The notes beneath the pieces are model-generated. The model did no database searches. It worked only from the letters and a program-made list of their open reading frames with translations, and had not been told where the DNA came from. Source: Tersicoccus solisilvae (GTDB taxonomy: Bacteria; Actinomycetota; Actinomycetes; Actinomycetales; Micrococcaceae). Taken from it: a stretch of DNA of 64,000 nucleotides. This document shows, piece by piece, positions 51,701-58,630 of this stretch (within the stretch, counting starts at the first letter, position 1; each line of letters opens with the position of its first letter). Made by a program: the position numbers and the translations under genes. The stretch covers positions 1-64,000 of the forward strand of contig NZ_BMJI01000001.1 in the NCBI RefSeq assembly GCF_014643255.1, given 5' to 3'.

Positions 51701-52125
51701 TCACGTCGTTCCTCGGCCGGGCGGCGGATCGGCTCGACGAGGCCGGCATCCGGTACGCCTACCTGGACGGGTCGACGACGAAGCGCGGCGAGGTGGTCGA
51801 CTCCTTCAAGCAGGGCGACGCCGGGGTGTTCCTGATCAGTCTCAAGGCCGGCGGGTTCGGCCTGAACCTCACCGAGGCGGACTACGTGTTCCTGCTGGAC
51901 CCGTGGTGGAACCCCGCCGCCGAGGAGCAGGCCATCGACCGGACTCATCGGATCGGGCAGACCCGCAACGTCATGGTCTACCGGCTCGTCTCCGCCGGCA
52001 CCATCGAGGAGAAGGTGATGGCCCTGAAAGAGCAGAAGGCCGCCCTGTTCGCGTCCGTGATCGACGACGAGAACGCGTTCTCCGCGGCCGTCACCGCCGA
52101 GGACATCCGGTCCCTGCTGGAGTGA
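48739..52125 (+). CDS. SWIM zinc finger SNF2-family helicase
   Basis: The 1128-residue protein has a SWIM zinc finger near residues 75-95 (STSCDCPVGAACKHVAATVL: CxC...CxH), a long middle region, and a two-part SNF2 ATPase motor. Motor motifs are LADDMGLGKTLQTLAL (Walker A), LILDEAQFVKN (DEAQ box), TGTPMENNLMELWS, and AAEEQAIDRTHRIGQTRNV in the C-terminal lobe. SNF2 ATPases translocate on double-stranded DNA; bacterial ones act in repair, transcription or restriction of foreign DNA. ATG 48739 follows GAGAAT by 6 nt. Its relation to nearby mobile DNA is unknown. Confidence 0.93.
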   Translation: MPTVPLIDAQDLLRVVGGPAMHRGKAYMRDGAVISLEWDADARRLSSRVQGGEPVPYRTRLTLAPLRDGRHRIASTSCDCPVGAACKHVAATVLQANADHARDRHRTEKERARAARTTEPDWREHVETLLPGEDTDDGEAAPTPLGLQFELRELGDTFSRWAASRGIKRRSANHKLGVRPVIRNEKGRWVRNQLAWSNIAYQTQGLTFDADQHRWFSQFPGLHRAAGVGYFGQNDSWLYLDDFANPLLWQLLDEATRLGIPLVSSAKDTAVRIGRRARISLDAERVEAAEDPQTGDGDVRVVPVLDVDGRTSDLTGVSTIADHGVYVRREITDPQGAAGPAGASAEILLAPLEERLGATQKELLTQPGGFVIPAADADEFVHDVYPALADRILVTSTDGSVPLPVPQPPTLVLEVEYAEGPTVEARWHWEYAHGARVSRRPLRRSPGAPGHRDRDAEDAVLARTAVALAGPGADTDDGAKDATVADRTLHDIDAAEFVEHTLPRLVDVDGVEVHDLGTRPDFRELDETPRLVVSTVDSTERDWFDLGLMVRIAGHEIPFRKIFEALSAGKTKVMLVDKSYFSIDRPEFHRLRDLIDDARELREWETGPRISRFQAGLWEELEELAWETHESAAWSRTVAGLLDVDAVPAPALPAGLDADLRPYQRDGFTWLTFLYEHGLGGVLADDMGLGKTLQTLALVAHAREHPGAGAGTDTERRAPFLVVAPTSVVHNWVAEAARFTPGLTVRALTRTEGKAAGSLAEAVDGADVVVTSYALLRLDERAYQKREWAGLILDEAQFVKNRTARVHQAARDLAAPFKLAITGTPMENNLMELWSMFAIAAPGLFPTSRVFTEDYVKPIERNADTRMLDRLRTRVRPLMMRRTKEMVARDLPEKQEQTLEVELDEAHRRIYETQLQRERQKVLGLLDDLDRQRFIVFRSLTLLRMLSLDAALVDEEHEGVPSAKLDALMEKLDDVLAEGHRALVFSQFTSFLGRAADRLDEAGIRYAYLDGSTTKRGEVVDSFKQGDAGVFLISLKAGGFGLNLTEADYVFLLDPWWNPAAEEQAIDRTHRIGQTRNVMVYRLVSAGTIEEKVMALKEQKAALFASVIDDENAFSAAVTAEDIRSLLE

Positions 52126-52179
52126 ACGGGCCTCGCCTCGGCTACCCGTCTTTACCATGTGCGAGGTGACCGCCACGGT

Positions 52180-52254
52180 GCGGCGCTGTCGCTCGATCGA
52201 CTGGCTCGAGGTCGACTCGCGCGCGTAGCCAAGACTCACCTCGTTGGACGTCAT
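52180..52254 (-). pseudogene. Serine recombinase (resolvase) N-terminal remnant
   Basis: On the minus strand from ATG 52254 the reading is MTSNEVSLGYARESTSSQSI and goes on ERQRR. LGYARxST...Q-S-I-x-RQ is the start of the resolvase/invertase catalytic domain, including the region of the active serine. After about 25 residues homology stops, and the frame continues only as antisense to the helicase gene. So this is a 5' fragment whose rest is lost. It marks old mobile DNA at the edge of the ATPase insertion. Confidence 0.55.
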
Positions 52255-52383
52255 CCGCGGCTTGTCGACCTCAAACGGCGGGTGCGACGTCGACGACGCG
52301 AGCGTGACGACCCCGCCCTGAGTGAGATGTATAGGAAACGCTACATAGTTATAGTTTTTTCCCAATAGGCGAACATAAATTGG

Positions 52384-52389
52384 TACAGT
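52384..52389 (+). promoter_or_regulatory. -10 box of ATPase gene, leaderless, in AT-rich DNA
   Basis: TACAGT ends 6 nt before the ATG at 52396. Upstream, 52325-52382 is unusually AT-rich for this genome (run of T at 52355-52360), consistent with foreign DNA. Confidence 0.6.
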
Positions 52390-52395
52390 TCGCGG

Positions 52396-53580
52396 ATGGA
52401 GGCTCAGCTCAACCCTTACAACCCCGGCTCCGGGGTTCCCCCGCGCTTTCTTGCTGGCCGCGAAGCAGAGATCAACGGATTCGACCTTCTGGTCGCACGG
52501 ACAGCCCTGTCGATGCCGGCACGGCCCATGGTGCTCAGCGGGCTCCGGGGGGTGGGAAAGACCGTGCTGCTCAACCGACTGAAGGGCATCGCCGACCACC
52601 ACGGCTGGCTGACGGTCAAGCTCGAAGGTCGACCCGGAGAACACGGGGCGCGCGACATTCGCAAAGCCCTGGCGCGAGAACTGCAGGTTGCCTCGAGGCG
52701 CTACGTGTCCCAGATCGGCGTAGGACCAGTGAAGGCCCTACTGCGCACCGTCACCTCGTTCAGCGCCACCGTCGGCATCGAGGGCATCTCCCTCGGGGTG
52801 GAGATCGACCCCGCCCGGGCCACCACCGGCCATATCGACATCGACCTCCAGGACGTGGTCGAAGACGTCGGCACCGCCCTCCGTTCCCTGCGCAAGGGCT
52901 TCGCTGTCTTCATCGACGAAATGCAGGACGTCGACGATGACCTCCTCGCGGCCTTGGTGACGGTGCAGCACCACGCCGTGCAGCACGAGCTTCCGTTCTT
53001 CGTCACCGGTGCCGGTCTGCCGAATCTTCCCGCTCGGCTTGCCGATGCCCGTAGCTACGCTGAGCGGCTCTTCGATTACCGCCAGATCGGGCAGCTCGAC
53101 TCGGACCAGGCCGCGGAGTCGTTGGCCGTCCCCGCCTCCCAGATGGGACAGTCCTTCACGGAAGAAGCACTCGCCTCGCTGCTGGAGGCATCGGGACGGT
53201 ACCCCTACTTCATTCAAGAATTCGGCAGCGCCATCTGGGAAGTGGCCAACGTCAGCCCCTTCAACGTCGACGACGCTCATGAGGCGGTCAGGGTCGGCCG
53301 GCAGCGTCTCGACGCCGGATTCTTCCCGTCCCGCTGGGACCGGGCAACAGCACGCGAACGCGACTACATGAACGCCATGGCGGTCGATGGCGAAGGGCCG
53401 TCGACCACCGGAACCGTCGCTACCCGACTGGGGAAGAAGGTCACCAGCTTCGGCCCCACGCGGGCGCAGCTCATCTCCAAGGGGCTCATCTACTCTCCCG
53501 AGCACGGGCAGATCGCCTTCACGGTCCCCGGCATGGCCGGCTTCATCGCCCGCCAGCACGAGGAGCCCGGAACCAGGTGA
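52396..53580 (+). CDS. Orphan AAA+ ATPase with C-terminal winged helix
   Basis: The 394-residue protein starts MEAQLNPYNPGSGVPPRFLA, a typical opening of AAA ATPases found alone in mobile regions. Walker A is SGLRGVGKTVLLNRL at about residue 50, Walker B FAVFIDEMQDVD at about 170, and sensor 1 FFVTGAGLPN. The C-terminal part (AMAVDGEGPSTTGTVATRLG on) is a winged helix. The layout resembles Orc1/Cdc6-like and MNS-clade NTPases. Codon use is less biased to GC than in neighbours. With a recombinase remnant and AT-rich flank it looks acquired. Function unknown; replication, toxin-like or phage-defence roles are conceivable. Confidence 0.8.
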   Translation: MEAQLNPYNPGSGVPPRFLAGREAEINGFDLLVARTALSMPARPMVLSGLRGVGKTVLLNRLKGIADHHGWLTVKLEGRPGEHGARDIRKALARELQVASRRYVSQIGVGPVKALLRTVTSFSATVGIEGISLGVEIDPARATTGHIDIDLQDVVEDVGTALRSLRKGFAVFIDEMQDVDDDLLAALVTVQHHAVQHELPFFVTGAGLPNLPARLADARSYAERLFDYRQIGQLDSDQAAESLAVPASQMGQSFTEEALASLLEASGRYPYFIQEFGSAIWEVANVSPFNVDDAHEAVRVGRQRLDAGFFPSRWDRATARERDYMNAMAVDGEGPSTTGTVATRLGKKVTSFGPTRAQLISKGLIYSPEHGQIAFTVPGMAGFIARQHEEPGTR

Positions 53581-53765
53581 GCCAGCCAACCTGGCGCGAT
53601 CGACCGAGCGCGGGAGGACATCGGTAACGTCGGCACGGTAGACATGCCCGGTGAGCGTACCTCTTCTGCAACACGAAGTGGTGAAGCTCGGAGATGCCAA
53701 TGTCCCTACCGCCGAGAATGAGCTCGGTGGTGCTGCTCCGGCGTCGGTGAGCTCGACCGCCGCCG

Positions 53766-54773
53766 CTACCGGGTGACGAAGCCTTCCTTCACCATCCAGT
53801 CGGCGGCGACGTCCGCCGGCTCCCGGCCCTGGACGTCGACCTGCAGGTTGAGCTCCTGCAGCTCGGCGTCGGTGAGTTTCGGGGAGATCCTGTCGAAGAC
53901 CTGCGCGAGCTGCGGGTGCTCCTCCAGCGTCTTCGTGTTGTAGACGGGGGAGACGTTGTACGCCGGGAAGTACTTCTTGTCGTCCGCCAGCACCGTCAGG
54001 TCCAGCGCCTTGATCCGGCCGTCGGTCGTGAACACCTCGCCGAAGTTGCAGTCCCCGTTGGCGGTGGCCGTGTAGACCGCGCCGGTGTCGTAGATGCCGA
54101 TCTGGCCGTTCGGGACGCCGGACCCGCGCGGGATCCCGTACGTCTTGAGCAGCGGATTCATACCGTCCGGGCGCGAATTGAACTCCGCCTCGATGCAGAA
54201 GGTGCGCTCGGCCGGCGGGATCGTCGCGATGTCCGAGAGGGATGTCACGCCGAGCTGCTTGGCCTTCGCACTGCGGATGGCGAACGCGTAGGTGTTGTTC
54301 ATCGGCGCCGGCGGGCCCCAGGTCAGGCCGTTGGCCGTATCGGCGTCCTTGACCGCCTGCCACTGCTTGCGCTGGTCCGGGATCGGCTTGTCCTTGCCCA
54401 GGTAGGTCAGCCAGGCGGTGCCGGTGTACTCGTAGGTCAGGTCCGCCTGCCCGTCGAGCATCAACTGGCGGACCGGCTGGCTGCCGGGCACGTTGGTCAG
54501 GTCCTGCACGTCGAACCCGGCCGCCCGGGCGGCGATGACGGCGATCTTGCCGAGGATCAGCTGCTCGGTGAAATTCTTGCTCGTCACGGTGAGTCCGGTG
54601 CCGACGGGCAGGCCCTCGATGGGCCGGATGGACCCGGGCTTCACGTCGGGCACGAAGGAGGTGGCCGGAGCCAACCCGCATCCGGAGACCCCCAGGGTGA
54701 GGGTCAGGACGGCCGCGGTGACGACGGCGCGCAGCCGGCGCCGGCCGCGCGCACGAACAGAGGAGGTCGCCAT
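53766..54773 (-). CDS. Osmoprotectant ABC transporter substrate-binding lipoprotein (OpuBC/ProX type)
   Basis: The 335-residue protein has a lipoprotein signal with lipobox GVSGCG (cysteine near residue 32). The mature part is an OpuAC-type binding domain for betaine, choline or related compounds: TVTSKNFTEQLILGKIAVIA, LDGQADLTYEYTGTAWLTYL, and IYDTGAVYTATANGDCNFGE. It is last in the four-gene operon permease-ATPase-permease-binding protein. Starts at ATG 54773, next to the permease stop. The aromatic cage that would tell betaine from choline cannot be judged by eye. Confidence 0.93.
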   Translation of the reverse strand: MATSSVRARGRRRLRAVVTAAVLTLTLGVSGCGLAPATSFVPDVKPGSIRPIEGLPVGTGLTVTSKNFTEQLILGKIAVIAARAAGFDVQDLTNVPGSQPVRQLMLDGQADLTYEYTGTAWLTYLGKDKPIPDQRKQWQAVKDADTANGLTWGPPAPMNNTYAFAIRSAKAKQLGVTSLSDIATIPPAERTFCIEAEFNSRPDGMNPLLKTYGIPRGSGVPNGQIGIYDTGAVYTATANGDCNFGEVFTTDGRIKALDLTVLADDKKYFPAYNVSPVYNTKTLEEHPQLAQVFDRISPKLTDAELQELNLQVDVQGREPADVAADWMVKEGFVTR

Positions 54774-54774
54774 G

Positions 54775-55590
54775 TCAGAGTCCCTTCGGCGTCGCGAGGT
54801 ACTCGACCAGGCGGCCCACCCAGTCGACGAACAGGGCGAGCAGCGCGACGAGGATCGAGCCGGCCACCAGCACGGTGGTCAGGTTGAGGTTGACGCCGGT
54901 GGTGATGAGGATGCCGAGTCCGCCGCCGTTGATGAAGGTGGCCAGGGCGGCCGTGCCGACCAGCAGCACCAGCGCGGTGCGGATGCCGCTGAGCATGACG
55001 GGCACCGCGAGCGGCAGTTCGACCTTGAACAGCACGGCGGCGGCGCTCATCCCCATGCCGCGGCCGGCCTCGATCAACCGGCGGTCCACCTGCTGCAGGC
55101 CGACGACCGTGTTGCGCAGCACCGGCAACACCGCGTACACGACGAGGGCGACGATCGCGGCCCAGAACCCGAAGCCGAGCCAGAAGGCCAGCAGCACGAT
55201 CAGCCCGATGGCCGGTGCGGCCTGCCCCACGTTGGCGACGGCGGAGACGGGGCCGGCCAGGAAGCGGGTGCGGCTGCGCGTGAGCAGGATCCCCAGGGGC
55301 AGTGCGATGACGAGCACGATGACGGCCGCCACCACGGTCAGCTTGAGGTGCTCGACGGTGTAGGCCCACAGCGCGGACGGCGCCAGGGTCGTCGCCTCGG
55401 TCGGCGTCAGCGGGGCGTTGAGCAGCCACAGCACCAGGACCGCGAGAGCGACGAGAATGACGCCGAGCTGCACCAGCAGGGCCACCGGCACCCCGCGACG
55501 CAGCCGACCGCGGCGGCCCGCGGACTGCGCGGTCCCGGACTCCGCGGCCGCCGGCTCCGCGATCGCCGGCGTCGTCTCCGGCAGGCTCAC
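54775..55590 (-). CDS. Osmoprotectant ABC transporter permease (OpuBD type)
   Basis: The 271-residue permease has about six helices and the ABC permease loop EAGRGMGMSAAAVLFKVELP. A polar N-terminus of 25 residues precedes the first helix. The GTG at 55590 overlaps the stop of the ATPase gene (GTGA). It pairs with the other permease gene (56926-57567) to form the membrane channel. Confidence 0.92.
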   Translation of the reverse strand: MSLPETTPAIAEPAAAESGTAQSAGRRGRLRRGVPVALLVQLGVILVALAVLVLWLLNAPLTPTEATTLAPSALWAYTVEHLKLTVVAAVIVLVIALPLGILLTRSRTRFLAGPVSAVANVGQAAPAIGLIVLLAFWLGFGFWAAIVALVVYAVLPVLRNTVVGLQQVDRRLIEAGRGMGMSAAAVLFKVELPLAVPVMLSGIRTALVLLVGTAALATFINGGGLGILITTGVNLNLTTVLVAGSILVALLALFVDWVGRLVEYLATPKGL

Positions 55591-56933
55591 CGCCGGTCCC
55601 CCGGCGTGATCACGTGGGAGCCGTCGAGCCGGCCGGCCCGGGCGACGTCGGCGTCGCGCCCGTCGTCCCCCGGATCACCGTTGCGGTCCGTCCGCTCGGT
55701 CGCGGCGACGGGCAGCACGCCGGTGTTGGTGCCGACCGGTGCGCTGTAGTCGCCGGACCGGGTGGCCTCCCGGGCGGCGGCGATGGCCGCCATCACCGAG
55801 TCGACGTCGATGACACCGAGTAAGGCGTCCCGCCGCCCGGTGACCAGCGCGGCCCCGGCGCTGGAGACCAGCATGGTGTCCAGCGCGTCGTTCAGCGTGG
55901 ACCGGTCGCTCACCACCGGCAGGTGCGGATCGAGTCGGCCCGTGATGGTGCCCTCCCGGCCCACCTGTTTGCGGGAGAGCCACTGCCGCGGCCGGTCCCG
56001 CTCGTCGAGCACGACGACGTGGTGGCGGCCGGACGCCTTCATCCGGGCCAGCACCGCGGCGGCGTCCTCCCCCGGACGCGCCTGCTCGGCCTCGGCGATC
56101 GGGACGTCCGCCACGCGGGTGAGCGTGAGTTGCTTCAGCCCGGCGCCGGAGCCGATGAAGTTCTCGACGAAGGCGTTGGCGGGCTCCGCGAGGATGCGTT
56201 CCGGGGTGTCGTACTGGACCAGGTGGGCGCCCTCGGTGAAGACGGCGATCCAGTCGCCGAGCTTGACCGCCTCGTCGAAGTCGTGGGTCACGCAGACGAT
56301 GGTCTTCTGCACCTCGGCCTGGATGTTGATCAACTCGTCCTGGAGCCGCTGCCGGGTGATGGGGTCGACGGCGCCGAACGGCTCGTCCATCAGCAGCACG
56401 GGCGGGTCGGCCGCGAGCGCGCGGGCCACGCCCACGCGCTGCTGCTGGCCCCCGGAGAGCTCCTTGGGGTAGCGGTCGCGGTAGACCTCCGGGTCCAGGG
56501 AGACGAGCTCGAGCAGCTCGTCCACGCGGGCCGCGATGCGGTCCTTGTCCCAGCCGAGCATCTTCGGCACGACGGCGATGTTGGCCGCGACGCTCAGATG
56601 GGGGAACAGCCCGCCGGCCTGGATCACATAACCCATCCGGCGGCGCAGCCGGTCGCCGTTCATGCGGGTGACGTCGTCGCCGTCGAGGACGATCGAGCCC
56701 TCGGTCGGCTCGATCAGCCGGTTGATCATCTTCAGGGTCGTGGTCTTGCCGCACCCGGACGGACCCACGAGCATCACCACCTGTCCGGCGGGGATCTGCA
56801 TGGTCAGCCCGTCGACGGCCGGTCTGGCCTGGCCGGGGTAGCGCTTGGTGACGTTCTGCAGGAGGATCTCGGCGCCGGTGACGGTGCGCTCGGCGTCGCC
56901 GGCGGTCGCCGACGTGGACTGGGAGTCAGGCAC
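55587..56933 (-). CDS. Osmoprotectant ABC transporter ATP-binding protein with CBS domains
   Basis: The 448-residue ATPase has Walker A LVGPSGCGKTTTLKMINRL, signature LSGGQQQRVGVARALAADPP, and Walker B VLLMDEPFGAVDP. It continues into a CBS pair (about 290-400; TINDALDTM-like TLNDALDTMLVSSAGAALVT). In OpuA such CBS domains sense ionic strength and gate uptake. The last 45 residues are polar. GTG at 56933; overlaps the upstream permease by 8 nt. Confidence 0.94.
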   Translation of the reverse strand: MPDSQSTSATAGDAERTVTGAEILLQNVTKRYPGQARPAVDGLTMQIPAGQVVMLVGPSGCGKTTTLKMINRLIEPTEGSIVLDGDDVTRMNGDRLRRRMGYVIQAGGLFPHLSVAANIAVVPKMLGWDKDRIAARVDELLELVSLDPEVYRDRYPKELSGGQQQRVGVARALAADPPVLLMDEPFGAVDPITRQRLQDELINIQAEVQKTIVCVTHDFDEAVKLGDWIAVFTEGAHLVQYDTPERILAEPANAFVENFIGSGAGLKQLTLTRVADVPIAEAEQARPGEDAAAVLARMKASGRHHVVVLDERDRPRQWLSRKQVGREGTITGRLDPHLPVVSDRSTLNDALDTMLVSSAGAALVTGRRDALLGVIDVDSVMAAIAAAREATRSGDYSAPVGTNTGVLPVAATERTDRNGDPGDDGRDADVARAGRLDGSHVITPGDRR

Positions 56934-57567
56934 GGATTCCCCTTGAGGTGGTCAGGCGGCCGAGGCCGACGAGGAGCAGGTCGAGGACGAGGGCGAGGAC
57001 GACGACGCCCACGACGCCGACGACGACCGAGGGCAGCGCGTTCGCGCCGCCGAGGCGGGACAGTCCCGAGAAGATGAAGCCGCCGAGTCCGGGGCCCAGG
57101 GAGTAGGCCGCGACGGCGGCGATGCCCATCACCATCTGCGCCGACACCCGGATGCCGCTGAGGATCACCGGCCACGCGAGCGGCAGCTCCACGCGCAGCA
57201 GAGTGCGGGCGCGGCTCATGCCGATGCCGCGGGAGGCCTCGACGAGGCTGCGGTCGATGCCGGCCAGGCCGACCACGGCGTTGCGGAGGATCGGCAGCGC
57301 GGCGAAGAAGGTGACCACGATGACGGCGGGCAGCACCCCGAAGCCGAAGGGGGCGATGAGCAGGCCGATGAGCGCGAAGGACGGGATGGTCAGCCCGACG
57401 GCGGAGACGGCGTTGGCGGCCGCGGTGAGCGACCGGCTTCGGTAGCTGAGCGCGGCGATGGCCACCGCGATGAGCGTGGCCAGGGCGAGGCACTGGACGA
57501 CGAGGGAGAAGTGCTGCCACGCGGCGAAGAGGATCTGCGGCAGCCGCTCGGTGACGTAGTCGATCAG
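56926..57567 (-). CDS. Osmoprotectant ABC transporter permease (OpuBB type), apparent CTG start
   Basis: The permease is 213 residues if read from CTG at 57567, the usual length. Six helices and the loop VEASRGIGMSRARTLLRVEL are present. From GTG 57465 only 179 residues remain and the first helix (FSLVVQCLALATLIAVAIAA) would be cut. Between the in-frame stop upstream and this helix there is no ATG, GTG or TTG. CTG 57567 has GGAGAGG 7 nt upstream. So either CTG is the start, or a frameshift joins the ATG at 57583, which reads into another frame. It opens the opu operon. Confidence 0.8.
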   Translation of the reverse strand: MIDYVTERLPQILFAAWQHFSLVVQCLALATLIAVAIAALSYRSRSLTAAANAVSAVGLTIPSFALIGLLIAPFGFGVLPAVIVVTFFAALPILRNAVVGLAGIDRSLVEASRGIGMSRARTLLRVELPLAWPVILSGIRVSAQMVMGIAAVAAYSLGPGLGGFIFSGLSRLGGANALPSVVVGVVGVVVLALVLDLLLVGLGRLTTSRGIRA

Positions 57568-57742
57568 GGCGAGGCCTCTCCATCGAGCTGCCGGATCGGG
57601 CGTCGAGGCTGGTCAGCACCGTCGCTCCCGGCCGGGGCCCACGGGCGCGGACCACGTGTCACGCTAACAGGCTCCCTCGTGGCGCCCGCACCGTCCGGGC
57701 CGGATCTCCCGATCCGTGACCCATTCGTGACCTGCGGCTCGG

Positions 57743-58630
57743 TCACGTGGCCGGCGACGCGGGTGGCCGCTCCCGCCGGCGGTCCAGCACCCGGCTGAGC
57801 ACGGCGAACGCCACGAAGGCGGCCACCAGGACGGCCGCGACGACGGGCGTGGCGGGACGGTCGAGCCGCAGGTCACCGGCGCGCAGAACCAGGGCCAGCA
57901 GGGTGGCGGCCAGGCCCACCAGCTCCGCCCGCACCAGCAGCCGGTACGCGGACCAGCGGCGTTCCCACAGCAGCGGCACGTTGATCAGCGCCGGCAGGGT
58001 GAGGATGGCGCCGACCACCCGCGCGGTCAGCGGGGTCAGGTCCCACGGCCACAGCGACCCCAACGCGGGTGCGAGGAACAGGGCGACGCCGGCCACGCCG
58101 GCCACCGCCCCCAGCGCCGCGAGCGCCCCGCGGGCGGCGGCCGGGATCGCCGTGTCGCGCGGCTCCGGCGTGCCCGGGTCCTCGGGCCCGTTGCGCAGCA
58201 GCAGGACGAGGACGAGGACCGGGGCGGTGGCGTAGAGCGCGGCCCAGGCCATGAAGGAGACGTGCCACGGGTGGAAGCGGTCCAGGTGCAGCAGCGTCGC
58301 GATGCCCAGCGCGGTGGCGAAGACGATCACCGCGGGCATGCCGTGCCGCACCCGGTGCCACGGCCGGCGGCGCAGCACCGCGGCGAAGAACGCGATGCCG
58401 CCGAGATAGGTGGCGCCCAACAGCATCGCGGTCAGCGGAGGCTCGATGGTCCAGGCGAAGAGCTCCGCGGTGCGCGTGGGCAGCCCGTAGAGCAGCACGA
58501 CGGCGACCGCGAGGAACGGCACGACCACCGCGGCCACCACCCTGCTGTAGGGCAGGATCCGGTCCCGGTCGGGGGGCCCGGGCCCGTCGGCGGGACCGGC
58601 GGACGGAGCGCGGCGCGTCGTCGCACTCAC
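57743..58630 (-). CDS. Eight-helix membrane protein of unknown function
   Basis: The 295-residue protein has about eight hydrophobic helices, for example VVAAVVVPFLAVAVVLLYGL, YLGGIAFFAAVLRRRPWHRV, VSFMAWAALYATAPVLVLVL and VVAAVLVAAFVAFAVLSRVL. Both ends are polar. It is not recognised. The GTG at 58630 overlaps the stop of the DUF4062-STAND gene (GTGA), so the two proteins are made in fixed proportion and probably work together. The membrane protein would be the effector or anchor in such a pair. That is inference. Confidence 0.75.
   Translation of the reverse strand: MSATTRRAPSAGPADGPGPPDRDRILPYSRVVAAVVVPFLAVAVVLLYGLPTRTAELFAWTIEPPLTAMLLGATYLGGIAFFAAVLRRRPWHRVRHGMPAVIVFATALGIATLLHLDRFHPWHVSFMAWAALYATAPVLVLVLLLRNGPEDPGTPEPRDTAIPAAARGALAALGAVAGVAGVALFLAPALGSLWPWDLTPLTARVVGAILTLPALINVPLLWERRWSAYRLLVRAELVGLAATLLALVLRAGDLRLDRPATPVVAAVLVAAFVAFAVLSRVLDRRRERPPASPAT

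Noticed and set aside
48685-52644. Very long minus-strand open frame (1319 codons) opposite the helicase and ATPase
   Set aside because: Its translation is low-complexity and arises from GC-biased codons on the plus strand. Only the short recombinase-like piece near 52180-52254 has a family pattern, and that is listed separately.
53581-53765. Possible transposase or toxin remnant after the ATPase gene
   Set aside because: All frames were read and none gave a recognisable motif. The segment is left as non-coding DNA.
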